This document shows, piece after piece, positions 35,990 through 46,310 of a stretch of DNA of 64,000 nt. This DNA is from Xiphydria camelus (taxonomy: Eukaryota; Arthropoda; Insecta; Hymenoptera; Xiphydriidae). Within the stretch, counting starts at the first letter, position 1, and each line of letters begins with the position of its first letter. The translations under genes were made by a program, and so were the position numbers. Location: contig OY783199.1 in assembly GCA_963678675.1 (NCBI GenBank), positions 9,384,356 to 9,448,355 on the forward strand. The letters are read 5' to 3'. The notes under the pieces are model-generated. The model saw only the letters and a list, made by a program, of their open reading frames with translations. It ran no database searches and had not been told where the DNA came from.

Positions 35990-36405
35990 TTATTTTACAA
36001 CGATTTATTTTGTTGTTTGGCAATATGTTTATATGTACTCGAAAGAGCTCTTTCTGCTCTACAAAACTGTTATAATTGTTATTTCGAATAATTAAATTTT
36101 TTATTATTTTTCTGGCTTAGAGATGGAATACCCAGGGGGCAAAAATCAGCAGTTTCGACATCTGCTTTTCTTCGCTTTTCATCGAGGTCAAAAAACTGCC
36201 ATATACGGAGAAGTTGTTATAGGCGAGTCTTTGATAAAAAAAGATGTCAAAAATTCTTCCTGGATATTCCATTTCTAAGCCTGAAAAATAATAAACAATT
36301 GTTATTCGAATAAACAATTATAACAGTTTTGTAGAGCACAAAGAGCTCTTTCGAATGAATATAAACACTTTGCGGAACAGCAAACAAATCGTTGTAAAAT
36401 GAAAG
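35990..36405. repeat. Palindrome with ~120 bp arms
   Basis: 35990-36120 mirrors 36270-36400, including CGAAAGAGCTCTTTCTGCTC and ACAAAACTGTTATAATTG blocks. The ~150 bp centre is unrelated. Confidence 0.7.
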
Positions 36406-36430
36406 AAAATAAAAGAAAACGCTACGAACT

Positions 36431-36769
36431 TATTTTTTATAACACGTGCATCGAAAATGGTGCTTTTCATGCTAGTTTTACGGGACGAAAATAGCAAATT
36501 GCACGCTAGGATAGAAAAGTTGAGCTCGCGCATGCGCAGTTTATACTTGCTTCACTTTCGTCCCTTGGGTGAATTTTCGTTCACTTTCGTCCCTGAAAAC
36601 TAGCATGAAAAGCACCACTTGCATTCACTTGTTATAAAAAATATCGTGTGCAACACGGACCAAAGTTGGCGCCGACGAGTGTGATTGCACCCCTCGCTTC
36701 GCTCGGACAGCAAACTTCACACTCGTCGGCAATCGCCAACTTTCAGCCCTTGTTGCACAATATACTATT
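36431..36769 (+). repeat. 340 bp direct repeat, copy 1
   Basis: ~97% identical by eye to 37368-37708, 937 bp further on. The first ~225 bp are a palindromic unit (GTGCTTTTCATGCTAGTTTT and its complement near the other side), followed by the GAGTGTGA hairpin module at 36671-36730. Open frames through it encode nothing recognisable. Confidence 0.85.
36671..36730. repeat. GAGTGTGA hairpin module, copy 2
   Basis: GCCGACGAGTGTGATTGC, CTCGCTTCGCTCG, GCAAACTTCACACTCGTCGG. Inverted relative to 16536-16601. The outer stem is GCCGAC/GTCGGC instead of TTTTAAC/GTTAAAA. Confidence 0.75.
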
Positions 36770-36789
36770 CCAACCCAATAGCATCGCGA

Positions 36790-37350
36790 TCATAAATACT
36801 TCGTCAAACTAGGGTTCATCTCGCCATCAGCGAAGCAGTACATTTCGGCGAATCCAGGCTGCTAATGAGTTCGCAGTCCTGCACCTTTCCTGAAAGGGTT
36901 CATTACTGGACGAATCGGAATGAACCTTTGCCGAAGTATTCGGTTATCTATTGAAATCGTCATTTCTCTCCTTTACAAAGCTGAATGTATTTCGAATGCA
37001 TTCGATATATAGCGGTATCTGCGAGAAGTGGTTCATTACAATTCGTTCGGTAATTAGTCTTCCGGGAAAGGTGCAGGACTGCGAATACATAAGCAGGCCT
37101 CGTTTGCCAAAATATACCACCCGAACTACGTGCACTCTATAATGTGCACTATAATAGAATTTGTAATGTATCTGAAATTCTGAGAAACAGCGATTAATGT
37201 TTTATCACTGTCAAATTTGGAAATAAAATTCCTTGATTCCGTTTATGATTTTCTAGAAATTTGTCAGTTTAGTGAACACTTCGTTCGTTCGATCAAAGTT
37301 ACTTCGTATACTGAGAAAAGAGTTTATTTGCAATTAATAAGTGTATACTT
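36790..37350. repeat. Repeat also found at 42630-42990
   Basis: 36955-37075 matches 42630-42745 directly (TTACAAAGCTGA or TTACAAATCTGA, ATAGCGGTAT or AGAGCGGTAT, CCGGTAATTAG-type). 37165-37350 matches 42790-42985 inverted. Two relatives sit in different arrangements, so at least one rearranged. Non-coding. Confidence 0.6.
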
Positions 37351-37367
37351 GATTATGGCAGAAAAAA

Positions 37368-37708
37368 TATTTTTTATAACACGTGCATCGAAAGTGGTGC
37401 TTTTCATGCTAGTTTTACGGGACGAAAATATCAAATTGCACGCTAGGATAGAAAAGTTGAGCTCGCGCATGCGCAGTTTATACTTGCTTCACTTTCGTCC
37501 CTTGGGTGAGTTTTCGTTCACTTTCGTCCCTGAAAACTAGCATGAAAAGCACCACTTGCATTCACTTATTATAAAAAATATCGTGTGCAACACGGACCAA
37601 AGTTGGCGCCGACGAGTGTGATTGCAGCCCTCGCTTCGCTCGGGCAGCAAACTTCACACTCGCGTCGGCAATCGCCAACTTTCAGCCCTTGTTGCACAAT
37701 ATACTATT
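37368..37708 (+). repeat. 340 bp direct repeat, copy 2
   Basis: Near-identical partner of 36431-36769; it carries the third GAGTGTGA hairpin module at 37608-37668 (one CG longer in the stem). High identity suggests recent duplication or conversion. Confidence 0.85.
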
Positions 37709-37799
37709 GTTGGACCAAGTAAGTAAATATACTCGGTGATTCTTTAATATTGCGACAAACTTCAAGGATGGGTTTCTTTGGATGAAAATAAGAAACAAG

Positions 37800-38018
37800 A
37801 AAACAAAACGTGTGGCCGCCACTCGCGGAAGAAGTAAAACTTCGATACCAGTTTCTCTGAATTTGATTCCGGTGGTATTAGTTTCAATTGGCTCTATACA
37901 AGTCTTTTACAATGCTTCTTCGTAGAGCCAATTGAAACTAATACCACCGGAATCAAATTCAGAGAAACTGGTATCGAAGTTTTACCTCTTCCGCGTGTGG
38001 CGACCACACGTTTTGTTT
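37800..38018. repeat. Long hairpin, ~95 bp arms, 62 bp perfect core
   Basis: 37834-37895 is an exact reverse complement of 37924-37985; outward, pairing continues with small gaps to CAAAACGTGTGG / CCACACGTTTTG. The loop is 28 bp. Non-coding. The strongest hairpin in the window by uninterrupted stem length for its loop size. Confidence 0.9.
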
Positions 38019-38030
38019 TTTTAATCTTAA

Positions 38031-38550
38031 AGAACCAGCCAGAGGTCATGATTTTCAAAAAGTTAATGGACTTACACCAAATTCGGTATAGGGGGTTTTT
38101 TAGTCGCTGATTACGAATCTAAAGTCGAAATTCAAACATTCAAAATGGCGGATCCAATATGGCGGACGAGATTTTCGAAAATCGACGGATTCATGCCAAA
38201 TTTGGTATAGGTGGGTTTTTTGGGTCGCTGATCACGAATCTGAAGTTATATTTGCAAAAATTCCAAATTTTTGAAAATCTCGTCCGCCATATTGGATCCG
38301 CCATCTTGAATTTTTGAAGTCTGACTTCAGATTCGTGATCAGCGACCCAACCCCCCCCCCCCCCCCTTATACCAAACTTGGCATTAATCCGTCGATTTTC
38401 GAAAATCTCATCCGCCATCTTGAATTTTTGAAATACGACTTCAGATTCGTGATCAGCGACCCAAGAAACCCCCCTTTACCGAAGTTTGTTTAAGTCCATA
38501 AACTTTTGGAAAATCATGATCTCTGTCTGGTTTTTTGAGATTAAAAAAAA
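38031..38550. repeat. Inverted array of CGCTGATTACGAATC modules
   Basis: Four related units, two in each direction, each with CGCTGAT.ACGAATCT, a GGGTTTTTTGGG-type block and ATGGCGGATCCAATATGGCG. A C run at 38351-38366 lies in one unit. The same module is in the TTAA element at 6814-7427. Confidence 0.75.
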
Positions 38551-38667
38551 TGTAATGTTATGGCCAAATTTTGACACCGGATTCGTGATCAGGAGGCAAA
38601 ATTACTACGGAGATAACATATATCGCATCAAAAGTATACCCCACTTTTTTTGTGTGTGACTGTGTTA

Positions 38668-41600
38668 TTGTTATAATAACGGGCATTCTCTCAGTGCAGA
38701 GTAAAAGTTTATATATATTGGTTTAAATATCTTTCTATGGATATTTTTCATCGGACTTCATCGACATTGCCGCTAACGCTTGTCGGACTTCCGCGTATCG
38801 GCACCGTAAAGTCCAGTGACGATTTTTTTCAGCCGTATTTTTCGAGAGTATCTGAACAAGGCCGGCGCATCGGTGAACGGAGTACGGTCTCGTCAATCGC
38901 ATCTACACGGTGAGTTAATTTTCCGATAAACTCCGCAGTTTTGATCCTGTAGCGATATAGGAACTCCAATTCGTCGCTCTGAAACGTTGACGAAAAAATT
39001 GGTCGGATCAACTAAATGGCGCTATCGCGTGAGACAAATTTAATGTTTTGTTACTGTGACGAATTTTATTTTTCGCCGAGAGAACTGGTTCGAAATGAAG
39101 AATATACGATATATAGCTTTGTGCTTATTGAAATTCAACCGAAGTAACTAAATACGAGTACTTAGGCCGTTACCGGCGACGACATTATACGGTCAACCTA
39201 ATCAATCAACAAAATCGTTTACGTCTACGTTTTCATTATTCGCAGTAAGCCAGATAATTGGATCGATCTACTACACATGCTCTTTGATTAAATAAATAAA
39301 CGTTATTGAATAGTACCTAACTGTTATAGTTTTCTATTTGTGATTAAAACTATTAGAAATGAAAATTTGCTTATAGGTATCTATTTTCTCTGTAATATTT
39401 GCTGAAAAGAGAAAGAAAGTAGTTAAATAAAACCAATTTGAGGCGATTTGATTAAATGCTCTTTTTTAATCGGTTCAATTAAACATTTGGTATCATCAAA
39501 ATGTACTGTATTTACATACTTCTTACGATAACGACGATTAGTTTAATAATATTTCAATTTACGGAACTAAGCATTGTCTATTTCGAATAGGATATTCTTC
39601 TCCAAAATAAGTAATTAGACTAAGTAATTAAAAGTACGCCAATGGCGTCTCATTACGTTTTACTTTTTTTTTTACTGTTTCACTTAGAACGCGATGTTTA
39701 TATAGCCGTTGGTGTAGATGACAACATTAAAAAACGCAACAATTTTAATGACACAGTAAAAGCTTCCGTGAACACTCACGTACCTACGACCGCCTCTCTC
39801 TCTCAGAGGGTAACGCGGTAAAATATATCGCACTCTCTCCCGTTTTTCCGTGCATAGTAACGAAAGTTAACCGACGTTACGTCATGTATAGGTGCGGAAG
39901 AGCAATTAGGTAGATAGAATCATCGTAACATTCCATTTTGGTTCATCGATTCTTCCGTTAGTCAGCCCGATCCGGTAGATAGTTAACGAACGTGCAACGA
40001 TGAGAAAAACGAGCTTTTTCCCTCTATAGCAAAAAATACGAAATTATTTCGAAATGTACTATACTGTATTAACTTTTGCTATGTAACGAGAAGGAAGTTC
40101 TATTCTTTATGGTAATATTTTTCATAGATGACCACTGCAGTCTCAAAATTCGGGTACACGATACTTTTTATTCGACTATAAATTTTCTCCGCGTAGAAAA
40201 AAAATTGATGATCATTTGAGAAACGGGCTTTTTCTGTTGCCTGCTGTATAAACGATATGAGAGGGATGTTTCCAATCAGCGTTATCCTTACAGTTTCGTA
40301 TGCTGTCGTGTCGGATGACGGCGGATCGAACGTGCGCAAAGGATTAAAAGTTCGTTATCGACTGGCTGGGGGGCTTTGAAAGGAAACGCAACGTGTCAGC
40401 GTATAGATAAAGTTAATTACCCATCGCGTTCGTCATTCCACGCGTTTTCCGCGCGAGGAGTTTTTTTTAACGACCCGTTCGTGCACCCCGTTTCGACGTC
40501 GCAGGGAATATAATCTCATAGGCCAATTGCCGGAGTCTTGGGGGAGGGTCCTTTTCTTCGGACAGTTATTTTCGTATCGATAGTGGATCACGTTTGATTG
40601 CGTTGATCGAGATTTTCGTCCATGACGTTTTATCGTTTAATGGGTCAAATTATTATTAGGTGTCTTAGGGGTGGGCTTCTGACGTGGGAAAATGTGGTCA
40701 CAACGGATATTTTGATGGTTCTTACTTAATGGCAGAGATGGTTAGGGGTTATTAAGATGTTCGACGATTCCGAATTTTCCTCTATACGAGAGCAGCCATG
40801 AAAAGGTATATTTTTACTGATCTTTCGTGAAATTAAGGATAAAGGAGTATTATAATGCATTAGATGATGAATAAATGAGCATAGTATGTGCACATTTTCT
40901 TAAAAAATTGATAATGTAAAAATAATTATTTATTTGTCAATACTTTTATACATGTTAATAACTGTAGTCGCACCCCACCGTCACCCCTTTATGGTTATAT
41001 ATATGTAATGTATAATATATTCTTAAATCAGGTATGTGTGGTTCCTTTGCGAATCAGATTAAGCAAATTAAAACTATGTCTCGTTTAGACTTGAACATTC
41101 GATTTTATAGATATGTAATTCAATATCTAATTAATGAAAGTCATTCAGTTTATATGTGATAAAATTGTATATATTTTTCGTGAACAGTAATAGCTTTTTA
41201 TTTTTATTCCATTAATTCAACAGACTGTAGATATTATTGTCTTACATAAACAGATACTGTAATCAGTGTGTAATATAGTGAAAAGTTATCGTTTGCAGTA
41301 TATAATGTTTATCTTGGATTCGAAATTAAAATTGGAAATTATTTATGTTTCAGGTGAGGTCCTATTCTTACTGATTTAACGTGACAATAATGCTAACACA
41401 AACGAGCTCTGTGGTTCGCTGTGGTTCACCTGTAATTGTGTGAGTATCAATTTTAAACCTTTACCTATAAACCTACTTCTTTCAAAAGTATGAAAAAAGA
41501 GACCAATAAACACATATCGATAAACATGTGGAATATTATAAATAAATCGCAAACGCGTTACGTGTTTATTGTGCAATCGGATACAAGTCTAAGACGCCGA

Positions 41601-41831
41601 TCTTTAAGAAAAATAAACGAATAATTATCGCATATCGTACACTTATTCAATAATAAACATTTTATAAGTGATATCTTCTAGAGAAAACATTGGTTCCTTA
41701 CTAATTTAAGAAACGTTTACTATAAGATGTAGGATAATATGTGTGTGTAATAATTACAAGCATACCTACATTTTGAAAGTCGAATAGGTGGGCACATTAT
41801 ATGTTGTACATGAATATGCATACAGGATGTA
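38668..41831. other. No gene recognised (3.1 kb)
   Basis: Mostly AT-rich. 39640-40560 is richer in GC and CpG, includes a (CT)n stretch at 39792-39804, and lacks repeat partners in the window, so it may be host single-copy, possibly regulatory, sequence. A 79-codon minus frame at 40100-40339 has no recognisable motif. 40800-41760 is very AT-rich. Confidence 0.4.
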
Positions 41832-41836
41832 AAGGC

Positions 41837-42055
41837 GCGGATCCACCAAAGCAACATAGTGCAACTTTTGTGTTTCTGTTGCATATTTCCAAAAATGTCG
41901 CAGTAAACGTGCGTATCCACCAAAGCAACATAGTGCAACTTTTGTGTTGCTGTTGCGTGTTTCCAAAAAATGTTGCAGCAATAGCGTATCCACTAAAGCA
42001 ACATAGAGCAACATTTGTGTTTCTGTTGCGTGTTTCCGAAACTGTTGCCGTAAGT
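41837..42055 (+). repeat. Three tandem ~73 bp units at the TIR
   Basis: GCGGATCCACCAAAGCAACA at 41837, then GCGTATCCACCAAAGCAACA at 41911 and GCGTATCCACTAAAGCAACA at 41984. Each ends with a GTTGCGTGTTTCC-type block. Frames running through all three are repeat artefacts. Confidence 0.9.
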
Positions 42056-42282
42056 TGCACTGTGTCGCGCATTGTTGCTGCAACAAAATGAAAAAGTTGC
42101 TGTATGTTGCGTGTTTCCATTGGAATTAAAACTTGTTGCAACATGTTACAGTTGCGACGTCGTTCGAGACCCCTCATCAGTTATATTTAGATTGGCCATA
42201 AAGAGGGGTCAGGCTACGCGAAATGGTGAATCGACCCTCTATACCTGACAAGCCAGGTATTTAGGCTTACCGGAACGTAGTA

Positions 42283-42607
42283 CAGTATAGATGGGCTGAG
42301 AAAATCGACTTTGTTGTCTCCTGTTCTTTACAAGTGTCCGATTAACATTTTTTTGTTTAATACTCGGAAAAATATGTAGAGCAAATATTACATAAAGCCA
42401 AAGTATGGTTTATAATTTTTAATACAAATGTTTTTTTTTGTACGGTTTTTTTTAAATATCTCGAAAACTGTTGAGAAATTATCGAGACATGCTCCGGAAA
42501 AAATTTAGAGAATTTCAAGACGAAACGATTGGTTTTTGTCTCATTTTGTTACGATGAATATTTCTGAAAAGGTGACAACAAAGTCGATTTTCTCAACCCA
42601 TCTACTG
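42283..42607. mobile_element. TA-flanked MITE
   Basis: 325 bp, TA at 42281-42282 and 42608-42609. Ends CAGTATAGATGGGCTGAGAA and the complement of CAGTAGATGGGTTGAGAA; the match continues through AATCGACTTTGTTGTC. No coding sequence. Tc1/mariner-type by its TA duplication. Confidence 0.8.
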
Positions 42608-43289
42608 TACTAACGATCACTTATTGAAAAAATTCGTCATTACTTCCCTTTACAAATCTGACTCTGAGTGCATAGAGCGGTATTTATGAGTGGTCGCCGC
42701 GGGGGGTGACTTATTCCGATCCATCCGGTAATTAGCCTCCCGCGAAGGATATGGAATTACATACCTTAATATTTACTTGGCCCAACAAAATATTTTCTCC
42801 ACCGTCATCAAGTATACATTTATTAACTGCAAATAAGCTCTCTTCTCAGTATACGAACTAACTTGGATCTAGCGAACGAAGTATTCGCTAAAGTGACAAA
42901 TTTCTCGAAAATCATAAACGGAATCAATGAATTGTACTTCCAAAATTGATCGTGATAAAAAAGTAATCACTGTTTCTTAGAATGTGACATACATTATCAA
43001 TTTTATTTTCTCTATTCTCTTTCAGCGCGATAACAAATATTCGCCACTCTCAGCTTTTCACGAATTTATATCTCAATTCACGCGTACGTACCAGTACACT
43101 GTAAAAATCGGGAGTTAATGCGTAGTGATTTGCGGAGTGAATGCGGAGTGGATGATTTTTAGTTAATTTAATCCCGTTTGGAGTGAAATTCACTCCGAAA
43201 AGGATTTTATTTAAATTATTTATAAAAATAACTCCACGGATGAATTTTAGATAGGAATCGTCCACAAAATATTAAATTATAATACAAAT

Positions 43290-43430
43290 AATGAAGTTAT
43301 ATTATTATTATTATCACTCTTTTATTACTTCAGTACTAATAATAATATGTTTAAATATTTATCTTTATTATTGTTGTTATTATTATTACTATTATTACTA
43401 ATATCATTCCATAAAAATATTATATACATG
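43290..43430. repeat. ATT/ATA-rich low-complexity tract
   Basis: Degenerate TTATTATTATTATC and ATTATTACTATTATTAC runs. Simple repeat. Confidence 0.8.
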
Positions 43431-44114
43431 ACTGATATCAAGATTGATGTGAATCATACGACAGTTTTGAGTTCAATGAATTTCTTGTCATTGAAAATAA
43501 AGAGTTTTTGTTTTTGGATTTGATAAGCCTAATAATTTATCGTTACTAACTCGAGATTCGTGTGTGTATATGTTAAATGATCAATTAGAGATTTACGCTA
43601 ACTGAGATTTACGCGTCAAATACGTTGCGTGTGCAGCCGTGAGAGAATCTCTCATCACGCGAGTAAAGAACGGTCGGACGAGAGCGCGAGTGCTGACGGG
43701 TTAAGTGCAAGGCGCCTGGGTCCCTTCTCGGGCTGCGAGAGCCTCGCGGGAGGGCACGGGACGAGCAACGAAATGAACTATGCGTCGCCCCAATAAGAAA
43801 AGTGCCTAACTCCATTTTAAAAAATTGCACAGGAGAGAAGAAAAACTGTTTATTTAAACGTTATTATAATAGATGGCAGCAAAATTCCATTTTTGCCAAA
43901 AGCGGGCGAATACCGAATGTTTGGCGCAGTAGACCTCCCACACACTACGCGAAGGATCTTAAGCCAGGACAAACCGCCTCTTCTGTTGCCTCGGTGGAGA
44001 CGAAATGTTGCTGTATGTTGTAGTATGTTTCTACATTTTGCAACATACAGAAACATACAGCAACACAGTGCAACAGAAAAGTTGCACTATGTTGCTTTGG
44101 TGGATCCGCGCCTT

Positions 44115-44475
44115 AATGGCTAAAAAGACTGAAATAAGAGAAGCCTACTTCTGCTCATATTGTCAGAATTAATACACTGGTGAATGGTGTGACCCCCTAT
44201 AGTTCTTTTACATCAAATAAACCAATGTGAAATCACATTCCATATTGAAATAATGAAGTAGTTAGGTTAGTTTCGGCTATTATATAAGAAGCTGTCTTCT
44301 TGAGTTGAGAGGAATAATATTCTTACCTCAAGAGGAGCACTTCTGATACGAAGACTACATATTTGTCTAATTACGTTAAGCTGACAATTTGCTTACAGCA
44401 AGTGGCTTAGGTGTGGAGAGGATTTTAGTCTTCCCACAAGCAGAATTCTATTAATAGGCCAGTGCAATTAAGATC
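44115..44475. other. No gene recognised
   Basis: Short spacer between two TIR elements; no motif. Confidence 0.45.
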
Positions 44476-45407
44476 GCTCGTGGAACAAAATGCCCTAAAG
44501 CTGATTTATGCGGGATTATTTAGCTTTTGTGGCCCTGATTAAAATACTAAAAGTCCCCATCCCTCCGAGGGTGCAAACAACCCAAAAACTACCCCTAAAG
44601 GTAAATTTTTTTAGTTTTTCTCAAATATCTTAAAAACGGCTCTTTTTTTTTGAAAAAATGAAAGGGACCAAAATGAAAGCCAATAAAACTACTTATAAAA
44701 TGGTATATAGCAGTGCATAATTTTTTGGAAACCAGTGGAGGGCTGGAAGCGTTTAAAATTGCGAAACGTACATCCACCCTCAATATTACGTTTTACGCAG
44801 TAAAAATACTCCTAGTTAGTTTATTTAAGACAATGGAAGTTAAAACATTGCGAAAAAAGTAAAAAATATATATGTATAATAAATATAAATATAGGTACCT
44901 ATATAAAAAATAAAATATAAATATAAAAGTAAACATATATAGGTATATGTATGTATGAATGTATGTCAAAATATGTTACGTTAGTGGCGTGCAGCAAGTG
45001 TCCGAAGACGATACAGATTTTTCAATACTCAAAAAAGATGTAATTGGTTTGAATTGTTCTGTTTAGAACAATTGATGTTTAAATTATTTATCACTTGGAG
45101 AAAATCCAATCAAAATTAGGGCAGTGGCGTGTAGTGAAGTTTTAAAGTCGATTAAAAAATGGCTATTAATATGGCTAAAGAATCGTATCTATTATACTAA
45201 AAGTATATATCAAATATTTATTTTCCCATGCTCAAGAAACAATATACATTCAGTACTCGTACTTACATTAGAGTATATGTACAATAAAAAATCTAGATCA
45301 AATCTTCGTCGACTTCGTTTTCAGCGGGTTGAAATATATGGCTACAAGACTGTCCTTGACATTGCCCACACATATTTGAACAGTTTAGACCAGATTTCTT
45401 ACACTTA

Positions 45408-46310
45408 GGGCCAATTCCACCAACTCTGATTAAATGCTAGATTACCTAATCACGATTATATTTAATCGGCTTTCTAATCATGATTAACTGCACAATTCGT
45501 TCCGCCATGAATTTTGAACCCCCGATTATCTAATCATATACTCTCTTTGCAATAAGTTTTGGTTTTGTTGCAACGGTGATTCTGATTGGTTCACCAACGG
45601 AACTTGGAATGGAGTAGGAGGAAAACCTGACGTGATCAACTGGCGCGCTGCAAGCCGAGCTCAGTGAGCTGCCGAAATCTCCAACAGAATTTCAAAAGGA
45701 ATCAGTTGCATAATACCGGAGAGCAAGCAGTAGTTGTACTCTGGGTACAACAGCGTGGTTTCTGAAATGTGCACTATCTTTATTGAGTAAAGATACAGAA
45801 AATTCTACGCGATTTTTAACGTAATATGATAATGTTGCGATATTTTAAAATAGATTATATATTATTTAAGAAGCAATTTATCTTTCTGTAGCGTGTTGCA
45901 AATGATGTACAATTTCCAGAAGCAATGCTTCAACAATGTCTTTCGATAACCGAAAACGCGTAATGAAATCCAAATCATTCAAAGTTTGGAAATAATTAAT
46001 TCGTTCCTTAATTAAATGTGGCCTTCTATCAATTTCGACACCATTTTCATCATCAGATGATGATAAAATATCGTAGTAAAATAAATTCATGTCCGGTATA
46101 GTATTGCTCAGCAGTGGAACTTCGATTTTAAGGTTATGTTGATCCACATTAATCACTGGTTAAGTTCCTAACCGGCCAACAATGGCCGATTAAGTTCAAT
46201 GGTGATTATCTCACTTTAATCATGGATTAAAAATTGGTGGAACGCAAGAGCTTGATTAAATTAAGCTAATCGGAAATTAACAATTTAATCAGAGTTGGTG
46301 GTTTCGGCCC
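45408..46310. mobile_element. Harbinger element inserted in the Cys-rich tail
   Basis: The 903 bp element starts GGGCCAATTCCACCAACTC and ends with the complement of GGGCCGAAACCACCAACTC; the inverted match continues TGATTAAAT. TTA flanks both sides (45405-45407, 46311-46313). Removing the element with one TTA joins the host reading frame perfectly (KLC / KCKKSG), which proves both the boundaries and the 3 bp duplication. It holds a transposase N-terminal fragment on the minus strand. Confidence 0.9.
45878..46156 (-). pseudogene. HARBI1-like transposase, N-terminal fragment
   Basis: A 92-codon frame with PDMNLFYYDILSSSDDE, then RRPHLIKERINYFQTLND, then DFITRFRLSKDIVEALLLEI, ending HLQHATER and a stop. 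'FRTRFRLSK..V..LL..I' after a 'R..Y...L.D..F' lead is the N-terminal signature of PIF/Harbinger transposases (HARBI1 type), placed before the DDE catalytic domain. The helix-turn-helix and all catalytic residues are absent. Its position inside GGGC-ended, TTA-flanked termini independently supports Harbinger. It is a truncated, presumably non-functional copy; no second Myb/MADF-type gene is present within the element. Confidence 0.85.

Larger units (their letters stand above)
35566..38664. mobile_element. 3.1 kb TIR element, TTA target duplication
   Basis: The ends read CACAGTCACACACAAAAAA and its complement; the inverted match runs ~105 bp (35566-35672 and 38558-38664) and includes ACTTTTGATGCGATATATGT. 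TTA flanks both ends (35563-35565 and 38665-38667). The interior holds no transposase, only nested repeats: a palindrome, two direct copies of a 340 bp repeat, a long hairpin and a CGCTGAT-type array. A CAC start with a 3 bp duplication fits CACTA/Chapaev-like groups, but this is only a suggestion. Confidence 0.65.
41832..44114. mobile_element. 2.3 kb TIR element with tandem-repeated ends
   Basis: The left end AAGGCGCGGATCCACCAAAG and its exact complement at 44095-44114 continue inward as AACATAGTGCAAC, a ~34 bp terminal match. The left terminus is repeated three times in tandem; the right side has a single copy plus GTTGC-rich inverted sequence. The interior includes a TA-flanked MITE (42283-42607), part of the 36.9 kb repeat, an ATT-rich tract and a GC-rich patch (43610-43770). 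No transposase. The target duplication is not resolved. Confidence 0.65.

Noticed and set aside
41766..42177. Cys/Phe-rich frames resembling a repeat protein
   Set aside because: They are translations of the three tandem 73 bp TIR units and change frame freely.
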